A DNA stretch of 64,000 nt from Doris montereyensis. Taxonomy: Eukaryota; Mollusca; Gastropoda; Nudibranchia; Dorididae. Location: the NCBI GenBank assembly GCA_037039925.1, contig JAXRKP010000131.1, positions 217,501-281,500 on the forward strand, given 5' to 3'. The notes under the pieces are model-generated. The model saw nothing but the letters and a program-made list of their open reading frames with translations. It did not search any database and had not been told where the DNA came from. The first letter of the stretch is position 1, and the number at the start of each line of letters is the position of its first letter. Of this stretch, positions 1 to 12,680 are shown piece by piece. The position numbers and the translations under genes are program-made.

Positions 1-168
1 TCCAGAAACGAAAATTTCCAGAACGTTCAAGGCAATACAAGAAGGTTCGATACCATTCCACACAATTGTAGACACGTGTCTTTCTTTCTAGACATAAAGA
101 AATCAAATACTAGGGCGCACCAAAACGGTTACGTCAAAATCTCTAGAGGCTTTCATACGGTAAGATCG

Positions 169-453
<285 letters not shown>

Positions 454-3400
454 ATCATCCACAGAAGGAAATTACATTCTGTTCCTCTAAGTAAGTTTAA
501 AAATCATAATACATAGATCTATTTATTATTAAAATTGCTAAACATTAATGCAGTAATATAACAAGAGTATTAGTATGACAAGTACATCACAGAAATGCGT
601 AAGATATATAACATCATTCGAGCCCTCCCTCACACGCGCCTTTCGTCAAAGCTCATTCATCCATGCTCATCCCCCCCCCCCCCCCACGTCCATTTGTTTT
701 GATAAATACATCATAGAAATGCGTAGGATATACAACCATATTTGACCCCCCACCCATCACACAACACTACCCAACCGATCATTACGTCATGTGTTTTCAT
801 TTACTTCAGGAAATATCCTGCAGAGAAACAAGTAACTCTGTTACATTGTGTTACAATCGCAATGAACAACGGCGTATTTTTGTTTGAGTGGCCATTCGGC
901 ATTTTTTTAAACTCGCGGAAGAACATATCTCACTCGCTTACTCCGCCATGCGTCGTGAAATATTCATCCACTCGTTCAAAAATACAGCAAGACCAACTCT
1001 CGACAGCAAGACCCAATTGTTCATTGCGTCAGTATCGATTTTGAGATGCTGTTTTCATTTCGTTTGGATTACAAGATAGATCTAATCCTTTTGCTCAAAA
1101 TGTACCTTGGGTCAAAACTGTTTTCGAATTTTTGTTTTGTTTTGTTTGTCTTATTTTTATGTCGGACCAACATTTTCAGCTATATTTAGAAGCTTTGCCG
1201 GTGAGAAAACTAAAACAATGCTTTTGTTTTTTGTCGATGAGGCGGTGCAAAGTGAAGGCTTTGTTTCTGTATCGACAGCTATGTTATGCAGTGAGGTAAG
1301 AAAATGCAGAAATTGGGCAACCAGTATAAAGAAAGGTTTGTAAAAGTTACTGTAGCAGCAGTGGAAAATCGAAGATTGGTGTTCTTTTAGTTGGGGAGCA
1401 TATAATTTTAAACATCATGATAAAGATTTTAAAAATATTTCCAATATCGCAAAATGTCTATTACGCCTCCAAACCAATCGAGCCGAAATTATGTGCAGAA
1501 AGGCTAAACTGTTTGAAGGTTAATCCTTCCCCACCCCCACCCCCCCCACCCCCTTTTCCTCCCAGATCCTTATAACTGTGCTCATTTATCGTGTAATTAT
1601 TTTAACAAAATTAGCTTTGTTCCCTTTCTAAGTGGCGATTTTGTTTTATTGATCAATCGTCATCTGTGCCTACCTGAATATCATATCCTACATGGCGATC
1701 GTAAGAGTAACCAAATATATTACAAAAATACGAGAATTAATTATAGTTGTGTTGAGTATAATTATTCTATGCCTAGATCTACATATATATATATATATAT
1801 GTCTGCAATACCATAAGATCACATTGGCTTTAGATCTAAATATGTTATAATATGTTACTGACCAAAAAATCTAAATCTAGATTTATATCTAAATATCTAG
1901 CTCTGGAGACATAGTGAATTGTAGGAAGGAGTAACAGAAACGCCATTCACGATAGTTATAACATATTACGTACACATTACCACAAAGCACACATCCAGAT
2001 CTACATGCCACAGTCATTGCATCAGACACAGCCAGATCGGGATCGAGATTTCAAAAAGGAACCCACAATCTTTCTTATATTTACTGAAGTGTTATTTTAC
2101 TCGCTAAATCGGGGGAGCTCTACTAGTATATACTAAAGTGTAATATAATGTGTACATATTATGTATGTGTGTGTCTGTGTATGTGTGTTTATCTATCTGA
2201 CTATGTACAAGTTAAATGTCAATGCAGATATCACATCATTTTGTCAACTTCAGTCTGAAGAACGTTGTTATTTATTGACTGAGAAAATAGACAAAATGGT
2301 CAATCGTCATCATCTTCAACACTTTCAGAAATTCTCGTTGTGTCTACTTCCCACTCTAGCTTGACAACGACAAAGACACTAATAAAATGTATTATGGTTT
2401 TGGCAGTGATAAAGATCAAGGTCATTATAATGGTGGTAGTGGTGCTGCTAGAAAGGATGATGATGATGTTAATGATGATTTTGATGTGATGTTAAGCGTG
2501 GTCAAGTGTCATGCCAGGGAAGGTTTTGTCAACCATGTACTATTAATGTAATGAACAGAGGCATTCATATCATGTGATGATTAAATAAGGAAAGGCAAGA
2601 TGTGTGACGCTTATGGCAAAGAAACAAACAACAACAAAAAACAACTTATCAAAACATAATTATCTCCTATGTAAAGCAGTGTGTATCCGAACTTGAAAGT
2701 TAACTCTCTGGTTCAGACACCAAATATCCTTATGATTAAATCGTCTCATAAACAGTTCCATGTATTTGTGTTGTGTGTGTGCGTGTGTGTGTGTGTTTGT
2801 TTGGTTTTGTTTTGTTTCTTGTGTATGTGAGTTTTGCTTTAAGAATTTTGAAAACGTTAGCAAACATGCCATTGATGACTCTTCTTAGTCCGAGTCAAGA
2901 GCCAGAAGCATTCATTCACTCCTATGACTAGGCACTGCTTGTCTGAAAAGCCATGATTTCATTTCGCTCAATAGCTTTCACTAACAGCCTGCGGCGATTA
3001 CACAAACATATATGATATACATAATATCGTTTCTATTTTTAGATGCATTTTCGATTAGTTGTTAAGTTCATAAAGGTTGATCGATGCCTTGCCACAATGT
3101 TAGCGTCTAATTAATATTTTTAAAAACAATAAGAGAAGAGTATATCCTCTGTGTCTGTGTTGTTTTAATGGCCGAAAAGGATAGAGTGATGTATTCGTTT
3201 ATTTACAGCTTTCAAAACAGGCTCCTGTTTGAACTCCCCCCCCAACAGAGTTTACCAGTTTGGAATCTTCTGTTGCTGGGGTGTATGGAGTAGGGACAGG
3301 TTAATGGAATTTAACCTCGTAGAACAGAAGAGACGAGCTCATCCAATGACGCAAACAGCCATTACCAATTAATAGACTAGATCTATGTCGATTATAAAAA

Positions 3401-3810
3401 GTTTTTGACGGGGGGGGGGGGGGTGTTAATTTATTGGTTTTGTTTGGCTTCTTCCTTTTTGTTGTCTCTTATCTTAACTTGTGCCGTCTTAGCAAGAATG
3501 GAAGTGCCTGTTGTTTGGCTCCATGGTGTGGCATAACACTAATTACGTTTAGTCTCTTAAAAATACATGCACTTTTTGTCTGTCTTCGGCATAACGACAG
3601 CTCTTGGGGTAAACATTGGACAAGGGCATGGGGCAAGCGATGTTTAACGACTCTCATATCTTTTGTACACAAGACACCTTGGCGATTTAAAGAAGGCTTG
3701 TTTGGTAAAACCAAAACAGCCCACATTATCTTTCCAATCCTGATGTTACCGCCTGTCAAGGATGTGGATGACTTCGCAAATAGTCACGAGCAGCCCTCTT
3801 TCAAATTTCG
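454..3810. other. non-coding stretch, no gene recognised
   Basis: AT-rich sequence with scattered low-complexity: a run of 15 C at 671-685, a C-rich patch near 1530-1555, a short (AT)n near 1781-1800, (GT)n near 2765-2800 and a G run at about 3411-3423. Frequent AGATCT/TCTAGA words are present. Short open frames (for example 1107-1343 and 3434-3826) show no domain or homology I recognise. Confidence 0.6.
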
Positions 3811-3990
3811 GCCAAGGGATATTTAGCGTGCACATAGCTGCCCTGTGAACAGTCAAGGGATATTTACCGTGCACGTAGCTGCCCTGTAAACAGCCATTGG
3901 GATTATTAACGTGCACAGTAATGTACTGTTAAACAGCCAAGGAATTAGTATGCGTGCACGTGCGTGAGTGACTGTAAACAGCCAAGGAAT
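3811..3990 (-). repeat. five-fold tandem array of a SINE-tail cassette
   Basis: A cassette of about 41-45 bp with the words CTGTAAACAGCCAAGG and ACGTGCAC is repeated about five times (CCAAGG or its variant near 3812, 3853, 3894, 3937 and 3982). The same words occur once in each of the SINE-like copies at 15.3, 22.1, 27.4, 40.05 and 47.95 kb. This looks like a locally amplified fragment of that element. The strand follows the orientation of the tRNA-like head in the full copies. Confidence 0.75.
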
Positions 3991-4294
3991 TATTGGATTC
4001 ACCGTGGGTATAAGATGAAAGAAAACAAAACAAACGTCACACATGTCTCATGTCGTGGTGTTTTCACTTTCGGTGTGTATTAGTTTGACTTACACTACAA
4101 TACTGGCCCTGTCGTAAACAGTAACTTCAGTTCCGTCTGTTGTATTACAACGTTCTTTCACTCATGACATACTTTCTTACCTTCTTAAATTTAATGAGTG
4201 GATGATGAGCGGCGCTCTCTACTTCTTTCCTTTCTCTCGTTCACCTGGAGGTTTTTCTTCTTTCTTTTATTTTTTTTCTTCTTCTTAATTGAAT

Positions 4295-4487
4295 CGAGTG
4301 GTTGGCGAGTGTTGCTGGTAGGTCCTACCTCTTTCCTTTCCTCCTTTGACTTATCTTTCATTTTGCTGTTTCCTCTTAATTCACCCTGATCTTTCCTTTC
4401 CTCCTTTGACTTATCTTTCATTTTGCTGTTTCCTCTTAATTCACCCTGATATTACCGTGGACGGAGGTAGATTTCCATGAAAAAAAT
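4295..4487 (+). repeat. dispersed short element, copy 1, with internal 60-bp duplication
   Basis: Contains the family's landmarks in order: GTGGTTGGCGAGTG, GGTAGGTCCTAC, a pyrimidine-rich middle, CTTTCATTTTGCTGTTTCC, TCTTAATTCACCCTGA, then a degenerate end. The segments 4331-4390 and 4391-4450 are an exact 60-bp tandem duplication, the only such duplication seen in a copy of this family. Confidence 0.8.
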
Positions 4488-4735
4488 CCTCTTAATTGAA
4501 ACAAGGGAAAACAATTGCATGAACACAATATATCTAAAATAAATGGAAAAATTGCGATTGTACTGATATAATTATGATGTCTGCTCAACAAGCTTGACAA
4601 TTAGAGTGTAAATCTTTACATGGATTTAGGCGCAAGTTTCTCCCCCCCTTCCTCCCCCTTTTTTTTAAATCTCTTCTCTTTCCTATAGCATAATAAGCCG
4701 GGACACGATACTCGATCGGTTTGTTGTTGTTTTTT

Positions 4736-4885
4736 GCTGAGTGGTTGTGAATGGTCGGCGGGCGCTAAAGATAGGTCATACTTCTTTCTTTTGACTCTTT
4801 TCACTTCTTTTTGCTTGTTATCTTGCAGTTTCCTCTTTATATTAACGCTTAGATCACCGCATATGGTGGATGAGACGACGGCCAA
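4736..4885 (+). repeat. dispersed short element, copy 2
   Basis: Same ordered landmarks: GAGTGGTTGTGAATGGTCGG, AGGTCATACTTC, TTGCAGTTTCCTCTT, then GATCACCGCATATGGTGGAT. The tail is truncated compared with copies that end in GAAACAAACAAAC. Confidence 0.75.
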
Positions 4886-5152
4886 TCGATTAATCAATCC
4901 TGTTGTTTGGTTTGGGATTTTTTTGTTTCTGTTTGGAGGAGAATAATAATTTTGATCCTGTGGTTCGTGTCAGAGGTACCGTAACTTCAACTGGTCATAC
5001 ATCACTGTAAACGTGGTGATTGGACAAATAAATAACCACGCTGACACCGGATTACACACACGCGCGCACATCTCTGTGCCCACCTCCGCGAACTCGCGCA
5101 TTACGTTGTCAATTATACGAACGAGATACGATTATCTGACTGAGCGCTTTTA

Positions 5153-5436
5153 GTTGCCATGGTGATTGTCACGCGGAACGCGCTTTTTTTAAATCCACTT
5201 ACATCTAGCCAATTACGGAAGCCTTTAGGATTAATAAATACGCGGCCAGCATTGTTCCTGGCTGCTCTTCGGGGACGCTGATCCTGGTATGTCGGCGTTT
5301 TAATTAAAAGATGGCGAGACCCTCATCCATCAAATGCGATTTGATTGCCTTGACGTTTTGTGTCACCCACCAGCCATATCCATCCATCCGCCCGTCCGTC
5401 CGTCCATGTGGACACACTGCCAGTGATGTGACGTCA
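5153..5436. promoter_or_regulatory. candidate promoter/enhancer with X-box-like and CRE sites
   Basis: GTTGCCATGGTGAT at 5153-5166 resembles an RFX X-box. TGACGTCA at 5429-5436 is a full palindromic cyclic-AMP response element. The surrounding 5.0-5.5 kb is richer in CpG than its neighbours (CGCGCGCA, GCGAACTCGCGC, CGCGGAACGCGC, TACGCGGCC) and holds a TATA-like TAATAAATA. It lies upstream of and on the same side as PRKD, but no transcript start can be fixed from sequence, so a role as its promoter is only a guess. Confidence 0.22.
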
Positions 5437-5499
5437 TCGCACGAACCAGGCACCGGTTACATGACAGGTGCTGGCGTCAACCTCGGCCTTTTGAGATGA

Positions 5500-5758
5500 T
5501 GGTGTTCTGGGGAGAGAAGGGATAGGGGGCGGGGCGGGGGGTGGGTTAGTTGTGTAGTTTGTTATATTTTGTTGTTTAGTGCTCCTCCCTAAATGTGTGG
5601 GTAGAACAACTTAGGTAGTCAAAGAAATATTTATTGTTATTAGTATAATTAGTATTATTTTTGCTGTTGTTGTTAGTGGTGGTGGTTGTGGTGGTGTTCT
5701 TATTATCATCATTAATGTTTTATTATTATAATTATTATCATCATCATCCTTATAAATG

Positions 5759-5761
<3 letters not shown>
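5500..5761. other. G-rich then GT/TTA-rich low-complexity, no gene
   Basis: Holds a G-rich patch (5520-5550) with several GGG/GGGG runs, followed by GTT/GGT-rich sequence that leads into the (TTA)n tract. Confidence 0.6.

Positions 5762-5822
<61 letters not shown>
5762..5822. repeat. (TTA)n microsatellite
   Basis: Twenty tandem TTA units; open frames here are poly-Asn or poly-Tyr. Confidence 0.96.
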
Positions 5823-7434
5823 CATCATACACTGATTATATTGGCTGATGAGGAGGCGACCACGTTCAGACATCTGCCCGATATGTAAAATACATGGCGC
5901 AAATTGTAATTGTGTTCACAATATGGTCATACATTCAATTGTGGATGGATTCCTTGGTGGATATATTTTCATGGCGGTTGTCAAAGCCACTGGAAACTTT
6001 ACTGTTTTTCCCTTGTTGTCTGGATGACTGATTAAGGTTAATATTTTAACAAGGGTTTTGGAGAATGGACAATAATTTATACTACTGCCGTTGCTGCTGC
6101 TGGTGGTGGTGTTGCTGCTGCTGGTGCTGCTGCTGCTGTTACTAAATTATATAAATACAAACACGCCAAAATGCGATCCGAACTAGCATCTTTTTTCTCA
6201 ACCGATTTGGCGCAAATTTTCTGAAATATTACAAGGGACCCATAGATGTGCCTTTGACATTTAGAACGTTCCATTCAAATGAATTCAATTAAACTTTTAA
6301 ACATCCCCGAAGGGCAATTTATTCATAATTTGATACAAACACAGGGCGTTGGTTTCCTTTTTCATTTTTGTAGAGGTTTTTCTTTCCAAATGCCAAATTC
6401 CAGGACACCTTTGTGTGACTTGGTGACGTCCAAAAAATTGGGAAAACAAAAGTTGAATTATATTTCTACTTGACAAAGGAGAAAGAAGAACAAAACAAAA
6501 CAAAAAGAAATAAGAAAAAAACACACTTAGAGAACCGCTTTATATTCATCTGTTAAAAGGATATCGGCCAGGAAGTCGTATTTTCAACCATTACCCACTC
6601 TTGAACTTCACTTGAACCGATCGTTGATGAAAAAAACAACCCATCAAAACTGGCAAGGAAGAAGTGCCGGTGGTTGTGAGAGGGGAGGGGGGAGTGTTTT
6701 AAAAACAGGAAACAAATCGTAGTTCTACCGTAGTATTACAAGGCAAGAACTTTACTACCGTTTCTGTGTGCCAGAGTGTGGGCTGCGTGGTCTCAGCGTG
6801 GCTCCAAAAAACAGACGACCTTGCAGTGAGGCTGGTCTCCTCGCCATCGATTGGCTGAGTGCATTGTCGTCGTCCGCCGAATGGACCGGTGCTACGGGAG
6901 GTTTATGTGACGTGTTTGTGTGTCTCCGTTTCCCCGTAGACAAACCTTCGGTCATAGAGACAGCTGTTTAACAAGGCACTCGTCGGCTCACCTTAACCAC
7001 TTCCGGATCATTTTTACGATCCACACACCCGTGTACTTGGAGTTTCATGCGTGGAATATTTTCTTTTTTAATTTTCATTAGGAGAATCCAATGTAATCTG
7101 CGGACCCCGTGGCATGTGTGGAGACATAATAGTGGCACATTTCCATCGGTGACTAAATAGCTCTCATTAGATAGAGGTTGATTGAACTTTCAAACTTATT
7201 TTGGAGTGTGTGTATTATTCGTACAATGTTCTAGATGTAATTATGACTACGTTTGGATGATTTCCATGCTCTTTAGATGATTTCCTGAACTGATTTCGTT
7301 TGAAAAAATGTTTTCGGTATGAAATGTTAACTTTCCCCACGGTTAAAAACCGAGCACGACACAGCATTTGAAGTGAAGGGCAATTTTTGTGGAGTTCAAT
7401 TCGAAGTTAATGTAACTGGGATCGTTTTGTTCCA

Positions 7435-7436
<2 letters not shown>
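5823..7436. other. non-coding, with imperfect GCT/GGT repeat and a CpG-containing patch
   Basis: Imperfect (GCT)n/(GGT)n lies at about 6088-6142. The region 6755-6971 is open in opposing frames on both strands and is richer in GC than its surroundings, with an inverted CCAAT (GATTGGCTGAG near 6848). It could be a non-coding first exon or a regulatory patch; no protein family is recognisable. Confidence 0.4.

Positions 7437-7466
<30 letters not shown>
7437..7466. repeat. (TA)n microsatellite
   Basis: Fifteen TA units. Confidence 0.95.
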
Positions 7467-7467
<1 letters not shown>

Positions 7468-7899
7468 CACGCACCCAATAGAGAGTAGCAGGCCCCTTTG
7501 GGTACTCAAAGCGCCATGGCTAACTTTTCACCTCCGCGAGTTCGAATTCAACGGCTAAGCTCCAGCTGTTCCAATTTGGCCAATGGTAAGTCTCAATACT
7601 ATCAGTCTACTCAAAGATAAGTTTCTTACTTCTCACATGATGGTTCTACACCAAAACAGGAATATTTCCTAAAGAAATCGCTTTAGGATTTGTCCACCAA
7701 TTGAAATGAGCATTGATTTGGGACCACTATTATTCGCAACGCTGCAGTACTGGTTTTGTAATCTTAAAACTCGCTTTATTTTTGCATGTAAGTGTGAATC
7801 ACTGGGCAAGTGTAAACGTATTCAATAGCCTGCAGCGAAACGTGCGATAAAAAATCGCCTGCTTGGCAATCTTTTGTAGATTTTACTTCCCAGCTGATG

Positions 7900-8000
7900 C
7901 TCGTACACATTGCCTAAGGAAGACAGCCTTTGTCAGGATTCGAACTCAGGATCTCACGATCCGAAGTCCGAAGGTCGAACCACCTGAGTGAGACAAAAGT
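7900..8000 (-). repeat. tRNA-derived SINE-like head
   Basis: Read on the minus strand there is a box A-like TCAGGTGGTTCGA and, about 40 nt later, a box B match GAGTTCGAATCC. No complete cloverleaf with an acceptor stem is evident, so this is called a tRNA-derived repeat and not a tRNA gene. Confidence 0.5.
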
Positions 8001-9820
8001 TGGACGACTAGTATCACATTTAGGATGCTTTTTAAAAGGACAAGACCTGTGCTTGCCCATACATTATGTATTAGCATTGAATGGTCTTATTTAAAGATTT
8101 GAAAAAACCAACACCAATATGAAAAAAGATACAACAGGACCGAAGAACGAATTAATGTAGAAATAGTTTGATCAAGCATATACAACCTTTTGTTATATTA
8201 CATAAGACTCCCAAATGATAGAAAGAGATAAACCTACGGTGACTTATTTCTAACAATCGATAGAAGGATGGTCATAGATTTAGCTGAACTTGTAAGTTGA
8301 TATAAAGGCCATCTCACTGGAAAATCTCAAAGATGGGTCTTGTTAACTGACAGTTATTATCAACCGGCTTAGGCGCTAAATACTTGCGTTGTGTCTACCT
8401 TTTTCATGTGTGGCTGATTACTTGAAAGGTGTTTTGTGTGTAAGTGAAGTCACAATAGATGTAACCATAATTTATTGCTAATAAATTCAATGAAGTTCTT
8501 GCCAGTAGTATAGCACGTTCCACCTCAGAGATGTCAATCAGAATCAACGTGGGATGCCATCAATGTTTCATGACAGTTGTGTTCAAGAAGGCTAGCATCT
8601 AAATTGTGTTTTGGGATTAAACGATGGATGAGAGGTTATCTTGTAGAGAAAAGTCTGCTTGTCTACTTATCGTGTTCGCCTTTCAGAATGCCATGAGAAA
8701 AGTATGCCGTTGCTAATCTTTCTGCATTTGATCGGTAGCTTCCATTGCAATGCATTGTTGGCTGTTTCTCAGTTGGTCTGATTGGTTGAGGCAAATCCGT
8801 GTTGACCAGTCTATGGAAATACGTGGACTGATTTAGTGCATAAAGGTGTCAGATCAACCCCGTTTAAACAAGGTGCATAATATGTACTTATATAATAGAA
8901 ATACGTGGTGTCCCTGTGAACCTTGGACAAAAGTTGTTGATTACACCCACGATTTAAATAGGGGTCTGATGGGCAGACCAACATCGTGGTGTGAATGAAA
9001 ACTGGGTGGCAGGGGCATCTGTGATCGTTTTGGGGTGATATCTTCTTGTGATTGAGTGTGGATTAAATCGAAATAATTAAAGGTCATCAACTGTATGGCT
9101 TAGTGTATGTGGAAGCAGGTCAGTCTATCTGAGCAATCTGGAAAGGAAAAGGAATATAGTTAAAATTAAGCAATATACTGACACTATTCACATACGGACA
9201 AAAGCGCTGTAGAAATTAGAAAGAAAGAAAGAAAAAGCTGGAAACGTGTTTTAGTCTTACTCCCATGGGAGGGAATGGTCAATATTTGCAACTCAAGCAT
9301 GATACAACATTGTATTCCCATACACCAACAGGATATCTATTTTAATTGAGAGATATTGAAAACAAAATTGTTCAACTTGCCCAGCAATTGATGTTAACAT
9401 TGGTGCCATTAACTTGGCGGTGCAGCTTACCACTCAATTTCAACACAAATATTTCCCCTCTTTGTATGATGGGCTTAGGATCAACACGACAATTGATTTA
9501 TTGTGGCTGAATTAAAAAAAAAAAGTTTAATATTTTGAATGTGGTATGTATATATATTATGATATGATGGATACATTGAAATTGCATAGCTTATACTCGT
9601 ATGTTAAAAAAGTGCTTTGTAGCGGCTGCACGACCTTGACGTTTCTTAAATTTAAAGATCTTCTTAACACCAAAATAATAACATATTGATAAGGTTATGA
9701 GTATGTGGATCCGCTTTCTCCCTATGTCTTCAAGAGCCAGTGACAAGGAGGAAGTTCTGGGTCTAACTGTAGGTCTAGAGCTTCTCGAGCAGACTGTAGA
9801 TTTATAGTGCGCTTTAGACC
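8001..9820. other. non-coding, nothing recognised
   Basis: Mixed-composition sequence without long open frames, tandem arrays or familiar domains. A short GAAA-rich patch lies at about 9218-9235. Confidence 0.5.
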
Positions 9821-10100
9821 TTGTGGTGTCGGTGGCCAATAGGTTAGGCTGTCAGATTTGGAATTATGGGGTCCCGGGTTCCGAATCCTTGTCAAGTTGG
9901 ATAGGTCCGACGTTGCTTTCCTCGGGAAAGACACCAGGTGCAACTTGGTACAAGCACTAACTTTGGAGTAAAAGCTGCGTCAGGCTAGCGTCCTGTCCGG
10001 GAGGTGATTATTATTACCTATTTCCGCTTCACCCTACAGACACTGAGATATGTTTCAGTTCTATGGGACGTAATGGCCTTGAAGGAGTTTTATTTATTTA
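9821..10100 (+). repeat. tRNA-derived SINE, second family
   Basis: The 5' head carries a box A-like TGGCCAATAGGTTAGGC and a box B-like GGGTTCCGAATCC (one extra base). The body contains CTAGCGTCCTGTCCGGGAGG, ATGGGACGTAATGGCCTTGA and a tail GAAGGAGTTTTATTTATTTA. The 3' half is shared with 50310-50432, which supports a dispersed family. Confidence 0.7.
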
Positions 10101-11249
10101 GATTTTGATCTTGTAATCCTCCCACCATCAACAAATCGATCATCAGCAGAAACAGATATTTTGTCCCTTTTTCCTGCACTTTCGTTTATTCTCTCGTAAT
10201 GCCTGGCCATTTTGTGGAGGCATAATGATTGTGAATGAATATAGTTCTAGGATTTAGATCTAGAATAGCCATCTTATACATTTCAAGTGGATGAAATCAA
10301 CCGCTTTTGTCGTATGGAATGAAGCAAAACAATAAGATGGAGGTAGGATGATGTCTCGGAGATCACGGAGAATTCCGGTAGCCACGGACGGACGCATTGT
10401 GCATTGGATATTTCTAATCACCATTTTTGTAACGATTTGTTAAGCCTGGCCTTCTGTTTGTATACGTCTTTTGTATCGATGCAAAACTTCATAATGTTTC
10501 CTTTCTTGTGAGCCCTATGTAATGAAAATCTGTTTTGTATTTTTCGCGCTTTTTGCTTACGCAAATGTAATCAAACTACGACTGCTCTTTACTGAAATCA
10601 TCGGATGGGGAAAGTAATGTGTTGCAGTACGAGATGCGGGGGTGCGGTGGCACGGGGATGGTGGTGATACGGCAATCAGCAATGATGAGAAATGAAAGTG
10701 CTCAATGAAGCCAAGATAATGGGCTATGGCTGGGACAATAACGTTGTTAGCAGATGTGAATGGACATTATTACAAGCGGATGTTTTTTGTTGTCGCTGGT
10801 CGACACACTCATAAACACACAATGTGACTGAATTACGCTGTGCATGAGGGGGTGGGGTGGGGAGGGGGTAGCGAGGATACATGCCTTGTCTGATTTTAAG
10901 AGATGTAAGAGCTTGGCCAGAAATACTGGAACCGTTCAAATCTCTTATTTGTTATTGCTACAGAAACACCTACCCCAGTGGCGATACCAAGAGCCGTGGA
11001 ACTTGCAATGCAATGCATGCTTAGCCTCAAATCTTGCAGTTCCTTCTTTTTATGGCCGCCAAGATGTGACAATTGTGCTAGCACAGACTGGCCCTACTTA
11101 AGATACCTCTTTTAACCCAACCGCTGACATCTTTCTTCTTCTTATTTTTATACTGCATAGGCCTGAGTATGCTCATTGGAGAAACACAAATGAAATTGCT
11201 AAACATTGCTACTGGGACTGAACCTTCCGAGTTCAGCATTCAAAGTTCG
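10101..11249. other. non-coding, nothing recognised
   Basis: Opposing short open frames at 10724-11101 share the same DNA and show no domain. There is no array or mobile-element signature. Confidence 0.45.
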
Positions 11250-11313
11250 TTCAATGATGAGATATGTCAATGATGAGATATGTCAATGATGAGATATATC
11301 AATGATGATATAT
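11250..11313. repeat. 16-bp tandem repeat next to a LINE 3' end
   Basis: Four units of TCAATGATGAGATATG (last one degenerate). The array abuts the 3' end of the minus-strand LINE remnant. Confidence 0.85.
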
Positions 11314-11580
11314 CCCTTTGTGTGGGCGACCGTGGGGACGCCATCGATGATCTGGCAACCAGTTTCTTCCACTCCCCTCGTTGTTCTCTCTTTCTTAAAG
11401 TGTTGCTGAGTTTTAGACCTGTCAAATCGCTGATGTTATCTTCCCATCTTTTCCTCCGCCTGTCTCTTTTTCTTCCTCCTTGGACACTGCCTTGCATGAT
11501 TGTCTTTGCAAAAATCCTTCTGTTGTTGTGTTTGTTTGTGTGTGACGTGCCCGTACCATTTTAGGTGAATTCTCAGGACT
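11314..11580 (-). mobile_element. non-LTR retrotransposon ORF2 C-terminal remnant
   Basis: Minus-strand translation gives LKWYGHVTH (about 11566-11540) and, in another frame, MQGSVQGGRKRDRRRKRWED, then NISDLTGLKLSNTLRKREQR and EWKKLVARSSMASPRSP. This order (WYGHV, then a basic GRxRKRWxDN, then a W..LV stretch) is the usual ending of reverse-transcriptase polyproteins of many animal LINEs. The two parts lie in different frames, so it is a broken, 3'-terminal fragment. The clade cannot be assigned from this short piece. Confidence 0.8.
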
Positions 11581-12515
11581 GGTGAAAACAATCCCACAAA
11601 GAAGATGGAGTCGAAAGAGAGACAGCAAGAACAAAGTAGATGGGAAGACATCCCAGAAAATGGTGAGATGCGGGAAGGGGGGGGGGAAGGGACGGCAGGT
11701 TGGACTTTCATTGAGACACTCTGAAGGTGAGACAACAGGGATGAAGAATTTAGGCAGATCTGTTGTTCTCCAAAGGTCGTCAAAACTTTGTGACAAATTA
11801 TGATGGTGATGATACTGATCGTTACTCAAAACAATGAATGCATATTGACGTTAACTTCACTAAGAGTGGAGACTGGACAAAAAAATCCTATTTAACTATG
11901 CTATAATAAAAGTACCGGGTAATGTTTTGAAGATGTTATTTTCCTAAAAGCTAGAGATCAGTCTTTATATTATGGTAATGCGCAGACCTCATCAGCCCTA
12001 TAAATTATTCAGCACACATGTTTTGGAGTGTCGCGATGTTACGGTAAAAGGTATGTGGAACGAATATCAATGGTGTCATACATTAAATATTGATGGATGC
12101 CAAAAAGTAAAGCCATCCCATAATGTATAGATTTTTTTTTAAATGTAGTTGTTTTTGTTTTGTGTTGTTGCTTTGCTGCCATCGCGCTAGCAATAAAACT
12201 ACGAGGGTGATATCTTGATCTCAACTGACTTTCATATAGTTTAGTATTGTAGCATTCGTTATTTTGAATTGTATGAAAAATATGGACTTGTTCTGTACTG
12301 CTATATAGCACAAAATTCGAAATATGGGGTATTAGTATATCACGCGGGTTAGATAGCTAGATATACATAGATGGACGTACATGACATATAGATAGATAAC
12401 CATATCATTCTTCTGCTTCCTGATTTCCTGTTACATGTCATAAACAGATCTCAGTTCCTTGTTCTTTTTATCTGTTCACGCTTCTCTTATTGTTACCTAT
12501 TGTTTTGAGACATCT
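11581..12515. other. non-coding; possible further decayed LINE sequence at its start
   Basis: 11581-11830 continues upstream (minus strand) of the LINE remnant and may be decayed ORF2, but no motif is clear. The remainder is AT-rich with no feature. Confidence 0.35.
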
Positions 12516-12544
12516 GTGTGTGTGTGTGTGTGTCTCTCTGTGTG

Positions 12545-12635
<91 letters not shown>

Positions 12636-12680
12636 CCTCTCCCCCTCTCTCTCTCTCCCCCCTCTATCTCTCTCCCCCTC
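12516..12680. repeat. compound (TG)n/(CT)n microsatellite
   Basis: A short TG tract followed by about 80 bp of pure CT and then imperfect CCCCTCTC. It produces Ser-Leu and Arg-Glu pseudo-ORFs. Confidence 0.97.

Noticed and set aside
3434..3826. 130-codon ORF
   Set aside because: No domain; the end runs into the SINE-tail array; an opposing frame of similar length covers the same DNA.
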